Assembly: GCA_022836615.1 (NCBI GenBank)
Contig: MU405275.1
Location: 124,001 to 188,000 of the forward strand
Origin: Annulohypoxylon bovei var. microspora
Lineage: Eukaryota > Ascomycota > Sordariomycetes > Xylariales > Hypoxylaceae
Direction: 5' to 3'
DNA length: 64,000 nt
The first letter of the stretch is position 1. Each line of letters starts with the position of its first letter. This document shows, piece by piece, positions 44,036 to 57,500 of this stretch. The notes below the pieces were generated by a model. It was given only the letters and a program-made list of their open reading frames with translations. It made no database searches and had not been told where the DNA came from. The position numbers and the translations under genes are program-made.

Positions 44036-45792
44036 TGCGACGATTGACCCCCATTTACGGCTCTAGGTGGACGCGATATTTCGATAATTATCCCTCTAAG
44101 ATTGGAATTAAAATAACCTACCTAACATTATCTTCCCACAGGAACCTAGAAAATCGGGTTTCTAAGCTCGCTACATCCCCCTTTTCATCAACCCAAATCT
44201 GACTCGAAACAATAGGTAGGTAGTTATGCGTTGCCATGCGTACACTGTTATCATCAGAATCGCATGAAGCGCGTAAATCGACCCGATAGTTTGACGTCTA
44301 TATTTCGATATACACTGAATATAGGTAGCTTCGGAGCGGCTTAGACCTTCGGGTACCTAGTAAACATTGATGAAGATTCCCGCGTGCGACTAAACTGGAC
44401 CCGGTTACTGAGGCGCTTGCGACAATCCAATCAGCATGCTGGGCTCCATCGGCCGCTTGCAGGTGCTAGATGAGCATCGGAGCGGAAGCAAATGCGCAAG
44501 ACGGCGTTAGATGAAGTCATCTAGCTTGAAGGCGTAACGAAGTCCTGTCGAAATAATCATTGGCTAGGGACAGTTCTTGGTCTCTTATTATGTACGTCGT
44601 CGAGGGGTAGTGTATATTGCCTAAGATATCGTGGGCATTCTGGAGATAATTACGTTTTCAAGTTTATCCCGAACGATTCGATACTTATGGACTGCAACAC
44701 GAGAAGGAGTACTCGTCGTCCATGATTCTGTTTTAATATCTACCTACCTAGGTATTGTTATAGATTTCTTGTCATGCCTAGGCGACGATCGTTACTTCAA
44801 CGATTAAACTCGGTGAGCAACGCCACAGCACAAGCCACTACTATCATAGTACTTTAGCGCTTCCAAGCATGTTCTCTGGGAGGCTAGATTAGCGAAAACA
44901 GGTAAGCAAGCCTCCCCAATCATTTCAAAGATCTTTCCTGCAATTCATTTTCTTTGATTGCAATCCTCCTTCGATATCACAGCTCCTTACTCAGTCTAAG
45001 TTAATTATAGCATATAACGGTTGCTAGTTCGATTGTCACAGCCACTTCATCCCGAAGTGGGCTGAAGCGATTCACAAGAACGATGTAGAGAACGGTGTAG
45101 CAATCATGCACGTTCTTCAGAAAACTAACAATAGAGAGGTCTCAATCGTCCCTTGTCGCTTCGATGAGAGCCTATAGCTTATGATCGAGATGTGTGTTAC
45201 AACTAGGATCAGACGATCTCTTGAGGGTGGTGTCAGATAGTAACACTAAGAGGTTCGTACGTATCTGAAAAGCCGAGAATGATGTTACCTCGGGATGCAT
45301 CTTATGGATGTTATAGACACCTAACTAGGTAAGGTCACTATATTATATGCACGTTGGAGGCAGTAGAGGCAGGCTAGATGTGTATACAACGTCCCTATTG
45401 GATCCTTAAATGCTGACCCGGGCGCTAGACCATTCATATAGCCCAGCTATATCACCAACACGCCTCTTTTGAGAAAGGCTGCGCACGAGGAGTGGGTGTG
45501 GGATAAAAATTGCACATCTATTTGTGCGACCTTACATTGAGGGGTAATAATAACTCTTCCTCGAAGCTCGCCGTTCTGGACCGGTCTGTCGATTACTGCC
45601 AGGGCTTACAAGATGTAAGACTGTTTAAGATTCCTTTTAGCTGCCGGGATCTGTGGCAATCATTTTGTTACTTTGTTTCCGGCTCGCGGGAAAACACTCG
45701 ATTGAAAGCAAGCCATCTCTGGAACTATGCCGGACTAGGTAACGGATCTGTAACCGCTTAGCGGCAACTGCCTACCTAGGTAGTCTTCGACG
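44036..45792. promoter_or_regulatory. Upstream region of the DUF3433 gene
   Basis: This 1.75-kb spacer has a TACCTACCTAGGTA copy at 44741-44754 and another palindrome (TACCTAGGTA, 45773-45782) ending 10 bases before the DUF3433 start codon. The latter position could fall in its leader. No ORF is supported. Confidence 0.4.
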
Positions 45793-48700
45793 ATGCATCG
45801 TGCGCCGACCAGGTGGAGCCTTGCCGGTGCCGGTGCCGGTGGTTTTGCCCCGGTTCCGCAAATCGACGCCCTAGACGAATGCGGCGATGGGGATCAACGA
45901 CAACCGAAGTGGACTTCTAGAGATTTTAGTAGTCAAGTTCGACAAGTACCCCGACATAGCGCGATACATCAGGAGCAGGAAAGCGACCATATGAGTGTTC
46001 AGGGGAGCGTCCACAGCTCTCCTGCCTTTTCGGATACTACGCTCGTCGGGGGCGATTATTTGGATGTGCCGACTCATCATTACGACGAGGTAGATCTCGG
46101 AAACTGTATAGAATATCATGGATATTACGGACCTGAAGTCGCAAGCCTCCCTCCAACCCCAAGTATTAAAGCTGGTGTCGGGCTGGAGGTTTGTTCTGGG
46201 CCTGTCTCTTCTTACTTAACTCCTGGGGGACTCTATGTCGACGACCCCTGGAGTAATATTAGTTACCGTGGTTCGGAAGGGAGGATTGAAGAGAAGGTCC
46301 CCGGTCAACCACAAGATTACAAGCCGCCTGTCCTGAGAATGCGGTTTCTAGTTATCCTCTTGTTTATTCTCGCAATTCTCGTTGCCCTGGCTGAACTAGC
46401 AATTCAACTTCTACCCAACGATTCTGGTATCGCTGCACCTTCTCGGGTAGTCAATGACACGGTCGATATCAGTCCACGGTCTATTTATGCTGGTCGAATT
46501 GGCCTGTTCAGTACTATGACGCTCTTCAAACGCCAGAACAATACTAGTACTGACAACCCGGCCCCAGAAACGACGACAAGTGTGACATCGTCAATTGAAA
46601 CGATACCTAACACCGCACCTACTACTGGAAATGAGATAACGACTGCAACATCACCAACTTCAACGTCATCAAATATTCCGACATTTCCAGGAGAGGATGT
46701 CAGTACGGATACTATCGAAACATCGACGCCGTCAATCACGATCCCGGACATAACTTCATTTTCAAAGACCTCACCATGGCCTATCAGTTCGACCTCAACT
46801 AGTATAACATTGCCTTTACCTCCTCCATCTTCATCAACTACTGTCTCCCAAACTGAACCACCGCCCCCACCACCTGCTTCTACTACCTCAGAGGATAATC
46901 TACCACCACCAGTGACTTCTTCATCGATTTCTTCACCCTCATCATCCTTTATACCACCCACATTACCGGGACATCAAGAACCAACTTCGTCCTATGAAAG
47001 TTCATCCCCAACAAGTGGCGACACAACAACCTCAAAAATAGGGGACCCATGGCCGTCGCATACATTAGACCCCACCACTTTTACATCGTCTACAAGCATT
47101 GATGGAACCGGTCCCCCTTTCACCCTCCCTACCTGGCCAACGAATCCCCATGACCCGTCTTCATCGACATCATCTACAGGCCCTCCAAATTCAGGACCCA
47201 CGAACCCTGATTCTACTCCAGCAGGTCCTACACTGACTTTACCTACGCTAAGTCTACCTCCATTAACGCCTCCTACGTCAACGTCGATAATAGTAACGTT
47301 GCCTACCTTAACTTTACCCTCGCTACCTCTTCCCCCATCGTCAAATTCTCCTGGTGGACCTGGGTCAGATACACCTACCACATCTAAGAGCCTCCCATTT
47401 CCCAGTTCTACAGACCCCCCCGGAACGACAACAGATCCTCCAGGGGCTACCACGCTCCCAGACACTAGTACTTCTAGCACGAAAGTTTCGAGTACGAGGA
47501 CTAGTCCGCCAGGAAATGACCCCAGTTCAAATCCTATCGGTCCTACTGAACCAATGTCATCGACGGAGCCGCCGTCTTCCAGCAGTTCAAGCAGCACCAG
47601 TAGTTCTACCATTGCTTACACAACTAATACTGATTCTTTGAGCCATTCAACATCTTACATCGAACCTCCTTCCACATCTAGCACACTCACAACGAGCAGT
47701 TCAACTCATACAATGGACCCGCTGCCTAGTATTCCGGAACCTATCGCCACAATTACCATATCCCCTGATACGCAGTCACCACCCCCACCTATTACTACGA
47801 CAATGGTAACTTCAATCAAAGGGATTAGTGGAAACTTCATAGAAACCACTCTAGTGAGCGTCATAAACGTCCTTAAAGCCAATGCGGATGACGCCTTGAC
47901 AGAGTATGTCACTGTCCTTTCGGACTCGAATGGTAGGCCAACCATGACTACGACATTCCTTGCGCAGGTGTCAAGGGTGCCAGGCTCAGTCTTTATTTTT
48001 CAGGCCTTTAAGACGACACTTACAGATTATCAGGGGCGTGGAACCAAAACAGAAGACTATTATATTAGCCAATCTACACAAATTCTTTACGATACGAATC
48101 ATCATCCGACGGCTACCCGGACTCTGCCAATTTCGGAAACTATATCGCTTATAACGCTTCGCGACGGCAATGGGGTAGCTACGGAGACGAAAACTGAACT
48201 AGTTCCGATTTCCTCAACGACCACCTTAGTTATATCACCAACTTTGGCGGCCTCACCTATCTCGAAAGAAAATAAGACATTACATGTAGTCCCTATCTCG
48301 GATGGAAAGTATTTCCTGGGTCTCATGCTTCCTACCCTCGTCGCGATTCTCGTATCAATTCCGATTCGAATTATCGATCAAACTGCGAAGCTCTATCAAC
48401 CGTTCTATGCCCTAGTGTCATCCCGAGGAACCAAAGCCTGCGACACATTGTGTTTCCCAACCGCTGGCACATGGAGTCTAGCAGCACGCATTCGCGCATT
48501 ATTGAATGGTCAAGTCCTACTCACATTGACGGGACTCCTAGTATTAGGAAGTGTCGTCATGATTCCCTTAAGCTCCGAAGCCGTTGGCATAATTCTAACA
48601 GGCCCTGAGTGCGCGGCAACACGAGGGGACACGTTGGTCTGTAAGATGGCGCTTGGGGTTTACTCGGTACGAGCACAAATTGCCGTAGCACTTCTCGCAC

Positions 48701-49747
48701 TCATGGCGGTTCTCGTCGGGTTAATTATAGTCGTGCTTCGGAAATGGAATACCGGTGTAAGCCGGAATCCATGGAGTTTATTCGAAATGGTACATCTCGC
48801 AGCAAACAACGAAATAAAAACTCTAGTGCAGCGACGCCTACGCGAGAATAATGGTCGGATTTCCAATAGGGAAGTTAATAAAGCCCTCGCGGGGATATCC
48901 TTTGTTCTTGATTATTGGCGGGATAATGGAGATCTCAAATATAGCATCTTAATTCCAAATGAGGCGCATTCGTGGAAGAAGGATGGGAAAACGGTTACTT
49001 TTAGAAAGGGAAAGGCTTCACGGCGTCGCAGGAAGGGGAACACAATGCCTTTCTTCATCCTTACATGGACCGGGAGGCTTCTCTTCCTAGCCCTACTATG
49101 CGCCGTCGAGATTGGCTTGCTAACATATACTATTACGGGTGATGGCCAGGGCTACACCGAATTCATGATGGGTAGATGGCGTGTGGTGCGATTTATTTTC
49201 ACTTTTATCGGCGTTATGATCTCGCTGCTCTGGGGCTTTTTCTTTCAAGGTGAGTGCAATGGATGAGTTATGATATCCTCTCACATGCCTTTTGTTCTAA
49301 CTATGTCGCTTAGCCATTGCATTTCTCATTCCTCACAAACTATTTCATCGCATCCGACTCTATAATGGGGATGCCGGAAAGATGACACCCCCGACTAATG
49401 TTTTTAGCGGTATTCGCTCCTCGCTAACACCCGGACGACGAGACGTTTACCTTGGTCTCGTATCAGTCACATCAATCTTATCCGAGATTCTACCCCTACT
49501 TCTCAGCATCTCGCTAGACAAGTGCACGGAAACCTTCTGGGCACATAGAGTGTGTCTCTGGATGGCTGTAAGCCTCCTGGGAATAATGATGTTTACGGTC
49601 GCTGGTTCTTTTTTCGTCACTTGGCCACGTATGCCCATCGACCCCAGTACTATTGCTGGTGGACTATACTATGCTCTTACTAAATACATGCCTATGAGCC
49701 CATCGTCAGGACTCCTCTTTGGCCGAAGGAATCTCGGGCTAGTTTGA
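45793..49747 (+). CDS. Large DUF3433-type membrane protein with mucin-like region
   Basis: There are two exons: 45793-49249 and 49314-49747 (donor GTGAGT, branch TTCTAAC, acceptor CTTAG). The phase is exact and the product has 1296 residues. Layout: a soluble N terminus of about 180 residues, one strong TM helix (VILLFILAILVALAELAIQL), then about 450 residues dominated by Ser, Thr and Pro (mucin-like, likely O-glycosylated and outside the cell). A conserved segment follows, then several TM helices (FLGLMLPTLVAILVSIPIRI; LLTLTGLLVLGSVVMI; VALLALMAVLVGLIIVVL; a pair near 1090-1150; more in exon 2). The order and the SRNPWSLFEMVHLAANNEI segment fit the fungal DUF3433 family, whose role is unknown. 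A surface or wall-sensing role is only inferred from the ectodomain. The Thr/Pro-rich part is free of stops on the opposite strand, producing long false ORFs. Confidence 0.85.
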
Positions 49748-49876
49748 CGAAGTACCTAGGTATCACGCAATAATTATAAAGAATACACGAATAATGCTAG
49801 CAAGAACTACTTCAAGTGGACATTGTATTCTTTATCATCTCTAGCATACTGTTTACATCTGCCCACTTCCCAACAT
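49748..49876. terminator. Convergent 3' flanks
   Basis: This 129-nt spacer lies between two converging stop codons. It contains a TACCTAGGTA copy (49753-49762) and an AT-rich patch with AATTATAAAG that could serve polyadenylation. Confidence 0.35.
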
Positions 49877-51000
49877 CTAGTGGTACTTCAGGCCCTTCTC
49901 GCTGCGGTCAATGGCGATCTTGGTCGCCTCATTAAGGTCCTCCTGGGGAAGACCCAAAATGTCATTAGCAAGACCTCCACGCCTGGCCTCAAAATTGCCG
50001 ACGCCGTCCTTGTAGAAAGTCCTGCTGTAGAGGAGCGTGGGGAAAGCCGTCCGGTCTCCACCAAACAGCCGCTTTTGAGCATCTTGGAAACGCTTGACGC
50101 TATCCTCATATTTAATAGTCCAGTCGGACTCCTTGGTCCCCGTGGCGCGGAGAACGGCAGCGAACATGTCCTTTTGGCTAAGAAGGAAGGAGGACACGTA
50201 TATGAACTTGTTCTTGTAGCTTGACAGGCTCGGGCCCCCTTCCTTCTCTGGTTCGATGGGCAATGAGAGCAGCTTAGCTACCGCTCTTCCCGACTGCGGC
50301 CAAGTCTGTGAGGTGAACTCGTTAGCACACCCAGAAGAATCTGACAAACAATATCGGTCGGCTTTACTCACAGTAGTGTTCATCTTGGTCTCTCCGTCGT
50401 CATAGAAGGTCCACGTCTTCTCCTTCCATTCCATTCCATAGGTTGGTTCGCCGAACCCCAAAGAATACTCATACCAGAACCCGGAGACTACGCCAATCCA
50501 CGAGCTTTTGCCTAATTCTTCAACCAGCTTTCGAACGGGGACTTCGGCTTTACCTAAGAGGATGTCCTTGCCCAATTCCTCATCTGCCATGTCGCACCCC
50601 CACTCGTTGGGCAAAACGTACGGCACATTGGCGGCAGCAGCAGCACGGACAAGTTTCAGCTGCGTGTCTGGGGGTGCCATCGTGTGCATGGTGATTACGA
50701 GCACCTCCTGGCCCTGCAGAGCGTTGATGAGGGTTGACTCGTCATCGTAGTCTACGGCGGCGACCTTCACACCCGCGGGGATAGAACTGGCGGACGGGCT
50801 GTCCTTGCGCGAGATCGCAGTCAATTCGTGCTTGCCAAGCTTTAGGAGTTCTTCCACGATGAACTTTCCAACTGTGCCAGTTGCCTTTTGAGAAGCATGA
50901 AGAGTCAGCAGGAGTCCGATATAAACACAACGAGAGTTGGGAATTTTGGTGAACTTACGCCAACGATGGCCACCTTCTTAATGTAGTTGCTTGGTGACAT
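49877..51000 (-). CDS. NmrA-like / isoflavone-reductase-like NAD(P)-binding protein
   Basis: There are three exons: 50959-51000, 50372-50884 and 49877-50305, giving 327 residues. The first exon (MSPSNYIKKVAIVG) joins in phase to ATGTVGKFIVEELLKLGK, completing the Rossmann motif G-A-T-G-x-V-G at residues 14-20. Intron 2 (50306-50371) has a GTGAGT donor, a TGCTAAC branch and a CACAG acceptor. It is 66 nt and stop-free, so the unspliced frame also reads through, but splicing restores the family-like NTT-TWPQSGRAVA join. This NmrA/PCBER-type family includes redox-sensing regulators and small-molecule reductases; the substrate is unknown. The start at 51000 supplies the nucleotide-binding motif that the longer ORF (from 50857) lacks. 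It is the last gene before the AT-rich block. Confidence 0.87.
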
Positions 51001-51527
51001 AATGTATGAAGCGGAATGATGTAAAGACGGGTCAATATATGAGTTTGGTGCTAGTCCTGGTAGTCTATGGTACTGCCTTGATATGTCGAGAGAATGAAAA
51101 CGAGAGGAACTGAGCTTGAATTTATACACATTATGAGCTGTATTTAGAACCTACCTCTAGAACCTATCTCGGGCTTCATTCGATAACCTTTCTATACCAT
51201 TATCCTAGCCATCTCGTCCGCGCACCTCGCTCTCCTTGGTGGGAGCTTGCGGAGATGTACGGACTTAAACGCCTACGCTCCCCATTTTAGCGCTGTCGGG
51301 GGTAGTGAATTTCCCCTTTCGGACACAGCCCAGTGGAGCTACCGGTCGTAGACGTAACTTCGGGTCACAACGACGTATCGCGGAAAGGCTCGCGTCTTTG
51401 GGAAAGCGCGAGAGTTACCTAAATATGGCTTCGTTATTTTCTTTTAGCATTTCCATTAATTAATATACGTGGGATTGTGGGGTTGGTGCACGTGATCAAG
51501 GGTTGGCCCCACTTAATAGTTATCACA
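51001..51527. promoter_or_regulatory. Upstream region of the NmrA-like gene
   Basis: This is ordinary-composition sequence between the NmrA-like gene and the AT-rich block. It includes CACGTG near 51490 (an E-box-like palindrome) and no ORF. Composition changes abruptly at its right edge. Confidence 0.4.
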
Positions 51528-54500
51528 CTTTAAAAAACTAAATTAATTATATTTTTAAAAAAATTAATTTATTATTATAATGAAAATTTACCTTTTGTTA
51601 TTTTAATAAAAGTTTTACGATTTATAAATTAAATTTATGTTTTTTTTATTACGAATAATAAATAATATTAATAAAAAAAAAATAAATAAATATAAAAAAT
51701 AATTTATAAAAAACTTTTATTTTATTATTTTTATATATTATATTTTTAATTACATTAATAATTAATTAATAAATAAAATATTAAAATTTATTAAAAAATA
51801 TAAATAAATTAATAATAACGAATAAATAAATGTAATAATATTTTCCGAATATATAAATAAATGGATTTATAAATTTTAAAAAATAAATTATTAATTAATT
51901 AAAAAACTTAAAATTTATAATTACTTTAATAATTATTAAAAACTTATAAATAAAAACGATAATAATTAAATAATTAAAATTAAATAAAAAAATAAAAATA
52001 ATTATTAAAATCGAAAATTATTTAATAATTATTATTATAAATATAATGAAAAATGGAATTATATTTAAAGGATTATTAAATGATAATCCATAAAATTATT
52101 TAAATAATATATTAATTAAAACTTAATAATAAATAAAATTTATAAATAAAAAAAAATAAATTAATTTAATGGTGAAATTATTATTTAAAAATGGATTTTA
52201 AGTAAAATTAAAGAAATAATATAAAATATTAATATTAAAGAAATAAAATAATTGGAATAAATTATAAAAAGCATTTAAAAAAAGGTTTTTATAATAAAAA
52301 AGTATTAATAATGTATAAATATTAATAAAAATTAAAGAATTTAAATGTTAATTAAATGAAAAATTATTAATATTTATTTAATAAATTATAAAATTAATTA
52401 ATTAAGTTAATAATAATTAAATAAAAATCTTAAAAAATTAATTATACCGATGTATATGTTTAAAAAAAAAAAAATAAAATGTGTAAATTTAAAAACGAAT
52501 GAATAATCATTTATATTTAACGAAAAAAACGAACGAAATGAAACATTTTAATAATGATTATATATTTTATAATATTTAAAATTCCATTATATAAGTAATA
52601 ATAAAATTAAATAAAAAAAAAGAATTTTTAAAGGAAATAAAATAAGGTTTTAAATATTAAAAATTATTTATTATTAAAAAAGTAATTTATAAAATTAAAT
52701 TAATAATGCGTAATTAAAAAGAATTAATATTAACGATTATAATTATTTTAAATATAAGAATTTTTTTATTATTAACGTATTTAATTAATGTATTAATGAT
52801 AATATAAATTATTAAAATATTATTAATTATCGTTAAAATTAAAATATTTCGTAAATTTAAAAGTAAATATATTTTATTTATAATTAATTTAAGTCATTAA
52901 TTAATAATGGGATATTAATATAAACGATTAAAATTAAAAAAACGAAGTAAAATATTATATGTATATTATAATTATAAAATTAAAAGATATATTATTTTAA
53001 AATAAGGTTTTAAATATTTAAAGAATTAATTATATTAATAATTACGTTATTAATACATTAAAATGTTAAGAATAATATGTTAAAATGTATTAATTAATGG
53101 AAAAGGAATTAATAAATATTAAAAGTTAATAATTTAAAGTGAAAAAATATATAATTATAAAAAAAAAGTTATAATTAAAAGTTTATAATTTAAGTATAAA
53201 ATATATAAAAAATTATATAATTAAAAACGAAAACATTTTATTTTATAATAACTTTCCTTTAAATATATAATAATAATAATTATTATATTATTTATAATAA
53301 AAACTTTTATTATTAATAATAATCGCAAGTAATTTAAAACGATTAAATTAATTTAAATGTTTTATCGATTAAAAAATAAGTTTTAAGTTTTAATTGAAAT
53401 ATTTTATTACTTGATTTATTTAATTTTATAAAATTTTTATTTTTTTTTAATTTAACGATTAAAACTTAACAAAGCTTTTTAATGCTTAATTTCGAAGCTT
53501 TTAATCGTTTATTTATTTCGTTTATTTAATTAAAATATACTTTTTATTTTAATTAATTATAAGGTAATATAAGTTATGGTTTATTAATAATATTTTCTTA
53601 AAAGTTAATAATTTATATATAAAACGTTAACACCACTTTTTATTAATATTTAATAGCTTTAATAAAGTTAATTATAAAGATTAAATTATAATTAAAGTTT
53701 AATAAATAATTATATTTATTTAAGTTTTTTATGTTATTTTTTAAATGTTTAAAAATTTGGGTTTTTTAATGTGGAAGCTTTTAATTAACGTTTTTTTTTT
53801 TCTTTTTTAATTAAGGATTAAAAAACGAGTTTAAATTAAGTTTTACCGGTTTAAATTTATTAATTAATTTAAATTAAAAGCCCGATACTTTTTTTAAGGT
53901 TTTAAATGGTAAATTTTAAGCTTTTTTTCGTTTTTTTATAAAGTTTATTAAGAATGTTTTTTTTATTTTAATTAATATTTTTACGTAATTTAACATAATG
54001 TTTATAAAAGTATTTAAAGCATTTTTTTAATTAAAATCTTCGTTATTAATTATCCGTAAAAAAGTTTTAAGTTTTTTAAATAATAAATATAATATGTAAG
54101 TTATTTAATATCCGTATAATTAAAATATATTTTATAATAACGTTTTAATTTAATGGAGATTTTTAAAAGGTTTTATAATTTTAATAATATGTTTATTTAA
54201 ATAAATTTTATTAAGATTAATTTTTACACGTTATGTTTTATTTACAACTTCATTATTTTTAAAAATATTAAATATATAAACTTTTGATTTTTTTATATTA
54301 ATTAATATAATAAAGAAATGGGGTATAATGTAAGCTTTTTTATTATTATTAAAGTTATTTAAATTATAATGGGATATTAATAAAATAAATTTTAATTTAT
54401 ATTTTTTAATTAAAGTAATTATTCGGTTATTAAAGTTTATTATAAAATTGTTTTTTAATGTTTAAAAAGTTTCGATTTCATAAATTAATTTCGAATTAAA

Positions 54501-57500
54501 TATATTTCTCATGATTAAAAACCATAAGGCTTTTATTAATAAAAAAATGATTATTCGTTTGCTTTAATATTATATAAAAGCGATTATAATATTTAATGTT
54601 ATTTTATTATATTAAATTTCGTTATTAACGTTAAGTGGGATATGTGTTCTTTGTGTTAATTTTGTGGCGAGTGTAAACGGGGTTAATGTATCGGTTATTT
54701 TTTTATTAATTGTTATTTTTTTATTTAATTTAAAATGAAATTTTTTTTGATTATAATAATTATTAAATTTATGTATATTTTAAAGAAGATTTAAGATATA
54801 AATGTAAGTGCTTAGTTTTTTACGGCGTATAAAAACCATTTTTTTTAATTTCGAATATAATTAAAATAAAAAAATAAATTAATTAAAATTTTTAAATGAA
54901 TTATAATAATTAATTTTACGGCTTTTATCGATTTTATTAATTATTTTATTATTTCGTATGTAATTAAAAGTAATTATTATTTACTTCTTTTTTTTTATAA
55001 AGGTAAATTAATTCATTAAATCGTAATTAATAATAATGGTTTTATGAATTAAAATTTTAATGTATATTATATAATTAATTATGGTTTTTTATAAATGTTA
55101 AATTATAATTAAGAAAATTAAAGTTAAATCATTAAATTTTATTATTAATATAAAGTAATATATAAAAGAATGTTATAAAATATTTAAAATTAATATAATG
55201 TTTAAACTTTTTTATATATTAAATAATACACTTTTTATAATTATGAATTTTATAACTTTTAAAGCGTATAAAAGTGAAATTTATGTTAAAAAACGGTTAT
55301 AAATAAAGTTTAAAGGGATTTCTAAGGCGTTAATAAAACATAATAAACATTTTACTTTTAAAAAATGAATGAAATTTAAGTTTTTTATGAATGATTAAAA
55401 ACTTATTTAATAAAAAATATATCGTTTATAACCTTCGTTAGTTTTTAAGTTTTACGATAAACTACGATTATTAAGTTATATATTTAATATTATTAAGGTT
55501 TTTTTATGGCTTCCATTATTATCGCGTAAAAAATTGCAAGTAATTATTAAATTAATTACTTTTAATCGAGTTTTTCCGTTTATTAAAAGAAATCCGCTTC
55601 TAAATAATTAAAATTTTATAAAAATATTTATAAGCTTAAATTTAAATATCTTTTTAATATTTACGTTTAATAAAAAAGCTATTAATTTTAAAATTAACAC
55701 GCTTATTATTATAAAAATATTTTATCGGCTTTTTTTTTTATACGTTAATAATATTAAACCCATGAAATTACCGTTAAAATTTAATATAAATGAATTTGTT
55801 TTTTTTTAATTTAAGAATGTGGTAATAAATGATAAATCTTATATTATTAATAAATATAAATAAATAAATAATAATTTATTTTAATTATATTAATTATTAA
55901 GATTTAATATTTTATAAATAATTTATAACATGGATTTTTATATTATAAAAAGTGTAATTATAAGTTAATATATTTATTAAAATGTAATAAATAAAAGCTT
56001 TTAATAAATTATTAAATTATTTAAAAATTATTATTCTTTAATTAATTAAATACTTTTATTTTAAATAAAGTTTTTTTTTATTAAAATTCGTAATAAAAGC
56101 TTAATTAATTTAATTTTTTATTATTTTATTAATAATAATCGTTATATTATTAACTTATTCATTTAAATATATAAATTTTTAAATAAAATGATTTATTAAT
56201 ATTATTTAAGGCGTTTTCATAATTTAAATATAAAAATGTATATAAAAATATAATTATTTTTTAATTATTAATTATTATTAAAGGTTTATTAAAGGTTTTA
56301 TGGGATTTATATATATTTAATTAATGTTTATTATTATGAGTTTTGGGATAATAAGCTTGTAAAGTTACGTGTTAAAAAAAATAAAGATTTATTTATTATT
56401 AAAAATTTAATAATTAAAAATTCCTTAATTGTGATATGGTGGAAAGGGAACGATATTTTAAAGTAAATTAAAAAATAAACGAAATTTTTTCGTTAATTTT
56501 TTATTAAAACGCTTCTTTATAATATAATAACGATGGTTTAAGTTTAAGGTAAAAAAAATGATAAAAAATTAATGGAAAATTAAAATTAAAAAAAAAGTAG
56601 GGGTTTTAAAAAGGTGAATAAAGTAATAAAAAGGGAAAAGTTTATATTATTTAAAATATATAATAATTTAATTAATGTATATTAGTTTTTATTAAAGTTA
56701 AAATTATTTTTAATGGTAGTATATTTTTTTTTTTTTTTAATAAGAATGTGGATTTTTATATTTATTTTTAAATATTATTTACTTATTTATTAATATTTTA
56801 TTCTTTTATTAATTAACTTTTTTAAAGGGTTTTTATTTAAGTTAAAAATTTGTTAATTTTCGAATGGTTTTGGATCTTTATGGGAAATAAATTAGGTTTC
56901 GTTTTAATTAAGTATATTTTTATGTAAATTTATTATTTAAGTATTTTTTAAGGGGTTATTAAGTTTTTAATATTTTTGGGTGTTTTTAATGAAAAGTTTT
57001 AAACGTTTTTTAAAAAAAGTAAATTTTAACGTTATGCCATTTAATTCTTAAATCGTGTAACGCTTTTTATTTATAATTTTATTAATTAAGAATAAGTTTA
57101 ATTAATTATAACATAGCTTATTTTTTCGTGACAAGTTAATGTAGTATAATATATTAAAAAAAAAAATTAAATTATTTTGTTTAAAAGGTTTATTTTTTAC
57201 TTTTTTTAAATATTTCTTATTTTTACGTTTCGTGGTTTTTTGTTTTTTTTTATTAAAAGTTTTAATTAATTAATTAAAGTCCTTTTCTTTACATTATAAT
57301 AATTGTAAATATATTGCAAAAAGTTTATTTTTATTTAATATAACGTTTTAATTTAAAATTTTTTAAATAAATATAACCGTTTTAATGGGTAATATAAGTT
57401 TTCGTTTATATAAAGCTTTATAAGGAAAAATGTTATTTAATTTAATAAACATTTAATTAACTTATACGATATTAAGGAAATGTTTAATTTAGTTTTTATA

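Noticed and set aside
46485..47612. Two long minus-strand ORFs (158 and 206 codons) rich in Val and Gly
   Set aside because: They are the mirror image of the Ser/Thr/Pro-rich coding region of the DUF3433 gene and have no independent features.
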